From Pseudomonadota bacterium (GTDB lineage Bacteria > Pseudomonadota > Gammaproteobacteria > Burkholderiales > Burkholderiaceae_C), in contig CAUJHV010000049.1 of the NCBI GenBank assembly GCA_963205115.1, positions 310,001 to 374,000 of the forward strand: 64,000 bases of DNA, in the 5' to 3' direction. Below, piece after piece: positions 60,563 to 64,000 of the stretch; position 1 is the stretch's first letter; every line of letters starts with the position of its first letter. The notes under the pieces were generated by a model, which searched no databases, was not told the DNA's origin, and worked only from the letters and a program-made list of their open reading frames with translations. The translations under genes were made by a program, and so were the position numbers.

Positions 60563-61264
60563 GTGAACCTGCTGCTGGCTGTCTCGCGCGCGTTGCCCTG
60601 GTCCGACTGGCTGGCGGTCGGCATCTTCTTTGCCGGATGGATCGGCTACGCGCAGTTTGCGAAGCGCCGCGCCCGCACGGCCCCTTCGGTGCTGGCGCTG
60701 ACCAACCGCGAGCGCCATCGCTGGATGCTGCAGTCCACGATGCGCGACAACCGCGTGCTGGACGGCGTGGTGGTGCAGAACCTGTCGGCCAGCCCGAGCT
60801 TCTTTGCATCCACCACCATCTTCATCATCGGCGGCCTGCTGGCCGTGCTGGGTACGGGCGAAAAGGCCACCGGGCTGGTGCAGGAGCTGCCGTTTGCCGC
60901 GCGCACGTCGGTGCTGGTCTTCGACCTGAAGCTGGTGCTGCTGACGGGCATCTTCGTCTACGCCTTCTTCCGCTTCACCTGGAGCCTGCGCCAGTACAGC
61001 TTCGGCGCCTTGCTCGTGGCCGCCGCGCCCCCGCACGACCAGATGTCGGTCGAGGCCGATCGACAGGCCTTCGCCGATCGCGCCGGCCGCATCATGGGCC
61101 TGGCCGCCGAGAGCTTCAACGACGGCTTGCGGGCCTACTACTTCGCCTTTGCGGCGACAGCTTGGTTCTTCTCGTCCTGGGCCCTGATGGCCGGGACCTG
61201 CGGCGTGATCGCGATCCTGTTCCGGCGCGAATTCCATTCCGAGGTGCTCGCGGCGCTGCGCTGA
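60563..61264 (+). CDS. DUF599 membrane protein
   Basis: This 233-residue inner-membrane protein of the DUF599 family has four helices (about 14-32, 80-98, 114-135, 196-222). It has the pattern RERHRWMLQSTMRDNRVLDG between the first two. Start GTG 60563. Function unknown. It converges on the sensor kinase gene. Confidence 0.88.
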   Translation: MNLLLAVSRALPWSDWLAVGIFFAGWIGYAQFAKRRARTAPSVLALTNRERHRWMLQSTMRDNRVLDGVVVQNLSASPSFFASTTIFIIGGLLAVLGTGEKATGLVQELPFAARTSVLVFDLKLVLLTGIFVYAFFRFTWSLRQYSFGALLVAAAPPHDQMSVEADRQAFADRAGRIMGLAAESFNDGLRAYYFAFAATAWFFSSWALMAGTCGVIAILFRREFHSEVLAALR

Positions 61265-61325
61265 GCATGCCGAGCGTCGGCGCGCCCGTACGCGCGCAGC
61301 TGTGGATTCGCGGCCGCGAGGCGGT

Positions 61326-62699
61326 TCAGGCGGGCCGCGCCTGCGGCCAGGTGACCTGTACGCGCAAGCCGCCCAGCGTCGGTGAACTGTCGGCGTGGAT
61401 GTGCGCCCCATGCACCTGCGCGATGCGCTGGACGATGGACCAGCCCAGGCCGCTGCCAGGGACGTCGGTGCCCAGTACGCGGAAGAAGCGTTCGCCCAGT
61501 CGCCGCAGATCCGCCGGTGCCAGGCCCGGGCCGCTGTCCTCGACCACCAGGAGCGCCGACCCGTCCTGCAGCGCCACCTGGACATGGACCCGTGCCTCGG
61601 GCGGGCTGTAGCGGCAGGCGTTGTCGATCAGGTTGCGCACCAGCACGGTCAGCAATGCCTCGTTGCCTTCCACGTGCACGCCGTCTGCGGCGTCCACATC
61701 CAACTGCTGGCCACGCGCCACCGCATCGGGCGCGCGATCGGCCGCCACCTGGCGCACCACCGCATCCATGCGCACGGGCTGGTGCGCCGGCGCGCTGCCC
61801 TGGTGTGCGGCCTCCAGCCGCGACAGCGTCAGCAACTGCTCGACCAGATGTGTCGCGCGGTCGCAGCCTTCCAGCGTGGCCTTCAAGGCGTGGCGACGCT
61901 GTGCATCGTCGGTGCTGCCCAGGGCGACCTGCGCCTGCGTGCGCAGGGCGGCCAGCGGCGTGCGCAGTTCGTGCGCCGCGTCGGCGGTGAAGCGCCGCTC
62001 GGCTTCCAGGAGCGTGGCGATGCGGCCGAACAGGTGATTCAGCGCCTCGGTCATCGGCTGCATCTCCAGCGGCGTGTCCTTCAACACCACGGGCTGCAGC
62101 GCCTCGGGACGCCGTCGGGCCAAGGCGCGCCCCATCTGGCGCAGCGGCTCCAGGCCGTGGCGAACGGCCCACCAGGCCACCAGGGCGAGTACGGGCAGGG
62201 CCACCAGCATCGGCCACAGCGTGCCGCGCAGCAGCGCGCGCAGGATCTCGCGGCGCGCCTCGATGTGTTCGCCCACAAAGACCTGCACGTCACGCGCGAC
62301 GCCATGCGCGGCAAAGACGCGCCAGGCGGCCCCGTCGATCTCCACCGTGCGCAGCCCCTGCTCGTGCGGCGTGGCGAGCTTGCCCATGGGCGTGACCGGG
62401 GCCACTGCGGATCGCATCACCAGAGTGCCTTCGTGCCAGACCTGGAAGGCCACGCGGGGTGCATAACGGTGCAAGGACGGCGCCTCCAGCGCATGGCCGG
62501 AGCCGCCTTCTTCGATCTCGTGCATCTGCTGCACGATCAGCACGGCCGCGGCCTGCGCGAGGTGACCGTCGAGCAGTTCGTCCAGTTCGTGGCTGGCGTC
62601 GCGCCAGGTGGCCAGTGCCGCTGCGGCCCAGACCAGCGTCACCAGGCCCAGCACGGCGCCCAGCAGGCGGCCCTGCAGCGAGGCCGGCCGCAGCCTCAA
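61326..62699 (-). CDS. Sensor histidine kinase (QseC/PmrB type)
   Basis: This 457-residue inner-membrane kinase has two helices (about 9-32 and 160-182), a periplasmic sensor, HAMP, the H-box ADAAHELRTPLAALRTQ (His243) and ATPase boxes NLIDNACRYSP and DSGPGL. I place the start at TTG 62699, which overlaps the regulator stop as TTGA. The frame to 62825 is antisense noise within the regulator. The Qse/Pmr family senses envelope or metal signals; the ligand here is unknown. Confidence 0.9.
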   Translation of the reverse strand: MRLRPASLQGRLLGAVLGLVTLVWAAAALATWRDASHELDELLDGHLAQAAAVLIVQQMHEIEEGGSGHALEAPSLHRYAPRVAFQVWHEGTLVMRSAVAPVTPMGKLATPHEQGLRTVEIDGAAWRVFAAHGVARDVQVFVGEHIEARREILRALLRGTLWPMLVALPVLALVAWWAVRHGLEPLRQMGRALARRRPEALQPVVLKDTPLEMQPMTEALNHLFGRIATLLEAERRFTADAAHELRTPLAALRTQAQVALGSTDDAQRRHALKATLEGCDRATHLVEQLLTLSRLEAAHQGSAPAHQPVRMDAVVRQVAADRAPDAVARGQQLDVDAADGVHVEGNEALLTVLVRNLIDNACRYSPPEARVHVQVALQDGSALLVVEDSGPGLAPADLRRLGERFFRVLGTDVPGSGLGWSIVQRIAQVHGAHIHADSSPTLGGLRVQVTWPQARPA

Positions 62700-63364
62700 G
62701 CCGCGTCCTCGCGCCGTATCAGGTAGCCCACGCCGCGAATCGTGGCGATGAGCGGCGTGCCCAGCTTGCGCCGCAGATGGTGGATGTGCACTTCGACCAC
62801 GTTGCTGTCGACCTCCCGGCCCCAACTGTAGAGGTGCTGTTCGAGTTGCTCGCGCGAAAGCACGCGGCCCGCATGGAGCATCAGGGCGTGCAGCAGATCG
62901 AATTCGCGCGGTGACAGCGAGACCTCTTCGCCATCCTGCGTGACGCGCCGCCCGGCCGGATCGAGCTCGATAGTCCCGTTGCGCAGGTGTTCGCCGGGTT
63001 GCCCGTGCGCGCGGCGGATCAGCGCGCGCAGCCGCGCGCCGAGCTCGTGCAGGTCCACCGGCTTGACCACGTAGTCGTCGGCGCCGAGATCCAGCCCGCG
63101 GATGCGGTCGGGCACGGCGTCGCGTGCCGTCAGCACCAGCACCGGCACGGTCAGGCCGGCCTGGCGCACGGCGGCCAGGACGGCCAGGCCGTCGCGCCGC
63201 GGCAGACCGATGTCCAGCACCGCGGCCGCGTACGGTTCGGCACGCAACTCGCGCTCGGCGGCTTCACCGTCGCGCACCCAGTCCACGTGGAAGCCGAGCT
63301 GGCCCAGGCCCGCGCGCAGGCCGTCACCCAGCAACGGATCGTCTTCGGCGAGCAGGATACGCAT
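62696..63364 (-). CDS. Response regulator (QseB/PmrA type)
   Basis: This 222-residue OmpR-family regulator has phospho-Asp51 (VLDIGLPRRDG), the switch lysine in DDYVVKPVDLHEL and a winged-helix end (SPREFDLLHALM, SNVVEVHIHHLRRKLG). ATG 63364 is the family start; the frame to 63421 is open. It precedes the kinase with a TTGA overlap, so they are translated together. Confidence 0.93.
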   Translation of the reverse strand: MRILLAEDDPLLGDGLRAGLGQLGFHVDWVRDGEAAERELRAEPYAAAVLDIGLPRRDGLAVLAAVRQAGLTVPVLVLTARDAVPDRIRGLDLGADDYVVKPVDLHELGARLRALIRRAHGQPGEHLRNGTIELDPAGRRVTQDGEEVSLSPREFDLLHALMLHAGRVLSREQLEQHLYSWGREVDSNVVEVHIHHLRRKLGTPLIATIRGVGYLIRREDAA

Positions 63365-63434
63365 AGGCGGGCAGGTGGAAAGCGTCGAGGCTGCCGATCC
63401 TGCCCGCTTCGCCTTAGCCACCCCTTAAGCGGAA

Positions 63435-64000
63435 TCAGGCAAAGGTATCGGCCATGAGCGCCTTGTACCACTTGCCCATGTCTTCGAAGTGGTTCCCGTT
63501 CCAGCCCACCGATGCGCCGGTCGCCTCGGGCACGGCCTTCATGGTGCCGGTGGCGGCGTCGTACTGGAACAGCGCGTGCAGCCACGAGGCCTTGGACATG
63601 GTGATGGTCGAGAAGCAGGCCGAGTTCGTGACCGGCGCCGGATCCGGCTGGCCGCCCGCGAAGATGCGGCTGAGCGCATCCGCGCAGACCTTGGCCTCCT
63701 GGTTGGCGATATGGCCGGCCTTGGGCTGCGTGGTTGCACTGGAGTCGCCGATGACATGCACGCGGCCGGCGCCTGCCACAGTGCTCGAGTAGTCCAGCAC
63801 GTTGACCTTGGCAAAGCGTCCCGCGGGGTCGGTCGCCACCAGCCCGGCGTTGGCCAGCAAGGCGGGTGCGCGCTGGGTCGGAATCAGGTTGACCACGTCC
63901 GCGCGGAAGCTGCCGCCACCGGCCACGAACAAGGTGCGCGAGGCTTCGTCCACGTGGTCGATGGCGATGTTGTTGTGGTACTCGATGACCTGGCCGTGCA
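63435..64000 (-). CDS. Flavocytochrome c sulfide dehydrogenase flavoprotein-like (3' part)
   Basis: The C-terminal 188 residues of an NAD(P)/FAD-dependent oxidoreductase are present; the gene continues beyond the window. Features are VIEYHNNIAIDHVDE, VLDYSSTVAGAGRVHVIGDSS with the FAD-binding GD, then NSACFSTITMSKASWLHALF and the family tail WNGNHFEDMGKWYKALMADTF. These match FCSD flavoproteins (FccB) that oxidise sulfide in the periplasm. There is no adjoining cytochrome gene in this window. Confidence 0.85.
   Translation of the reverse strand, partial: HGQVIEYHNNIAIDHVDEASRTLFVAGGGSFRADVVNLIPTQRAPALLANAGLVATDPAGRFAKVNVLDYSSTVAGAGRVHVIGDSSATTQPKAGHIANQEAKVCADALSRIFAGGQPDPAPVTNSACFSTITMSKASWLHALFQYDAATGTMKAVPEATGASVGWNGNHFEDMGKWYKALMADTFA

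Overview
The window is gene-dense, very GC-rich DNA from a betaproteobacterium, most likely of the order Burkholderiales. The evidence is the EpsE/F/G-exosortase B-EpsI block, the rpsP-rimM-trmD-rplS operon, a DUF3579 gene, and the Hda and PcnB neighbourhoods. I cannot name a genus. A truncated flavocytochrome c sulfide dehydrogenase-like gene at the right edge hints at a sulfur-oxidising lifestyle.

Layout. 1-6.3 kb: exopolysaccharide export and polymerisation genes (EpsE, EpsF, EpsG), exosortase B (XrtB), EpsI and a Wzx-type flippase, all on the + strand. 6.4-11.1 kb: the opposing half of the polysaccharide locus (wecB, wecG/tagA, an unrecognised toroid-like protein, a CgeB-like glycosyltransferase). 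11.3-21.3 kb: ABC exporter, flavin monooxygenase, a Spy/CpxR/CpxA-like envelope-stress module, a YgiQ radical SAM protein and a secreted helix-hairpin-helix protein. 21.3-26.3 kb: FemAB-like and cupin pair, an alpha/beta hydrolase, a lipoprotein, a Spx/ArsC-like protein and riboflavin synthase. 26.3-29.1 kb: a complete bufferin (RiPP metallophore) operon bufA-bufB-bufC-bufD with a clear ECF-sigma promoter. 29.2-37.7 kb: serine (serC-serA) and arginine (argD-argF) biosynthesis, a KASIII-like synthase with a helical partner, a patatin, DUF3579 and ribosomal protein S20. 37.8-46.4 kb: MurJ, SirB1-like, AI-2E family permease, Hda, a HAD phosphatase, PcnB, DUF47/PhoU-like and a Pit phosphate transporter. 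46.4-57 kb: a TM2 protein, GNAT, rpsP-rimM-trmD-rplS, a CoA pyrophosphatase, a CobD-like protein, RsgA, an M48 peptidase, oligoribonuclease and an RhlE helicase. 57-64 kb: GNAT, FKBP, GluQ-RS, a LysR/pirin divergent pair, DUF599, a QseBC-type two-component system and the FCSD fragment.

The most interesting system is the bufferin operon. A 102-residue secreted four-cysteine precursor (DUF2282) is followed, with ATGA overlaps between B-C and C-D, by an MNIO enzyme (DUF692), its DUF2063 partner and a DoxX membrane protein. The upstream region contains GTAACC-N16-CGAA pointing at bufA, and a second copy of the same bipartite motif pointing the other way. No ECF sigma or anti-sigma gene lies in the window, so the regulator must be encoded elsewhere.

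A second point is the N-terminus of EpsG. Two tandem segments there resemble MshEN repeats, a fold known in type II secretion and pilus ATPases to bind cyclic di-GMP. This would suggest direct c-di-GMP control of polysaccharide chain length. Most long open frames opposite these genes are antisense shadows of GC-rich coding sequence and were left out.
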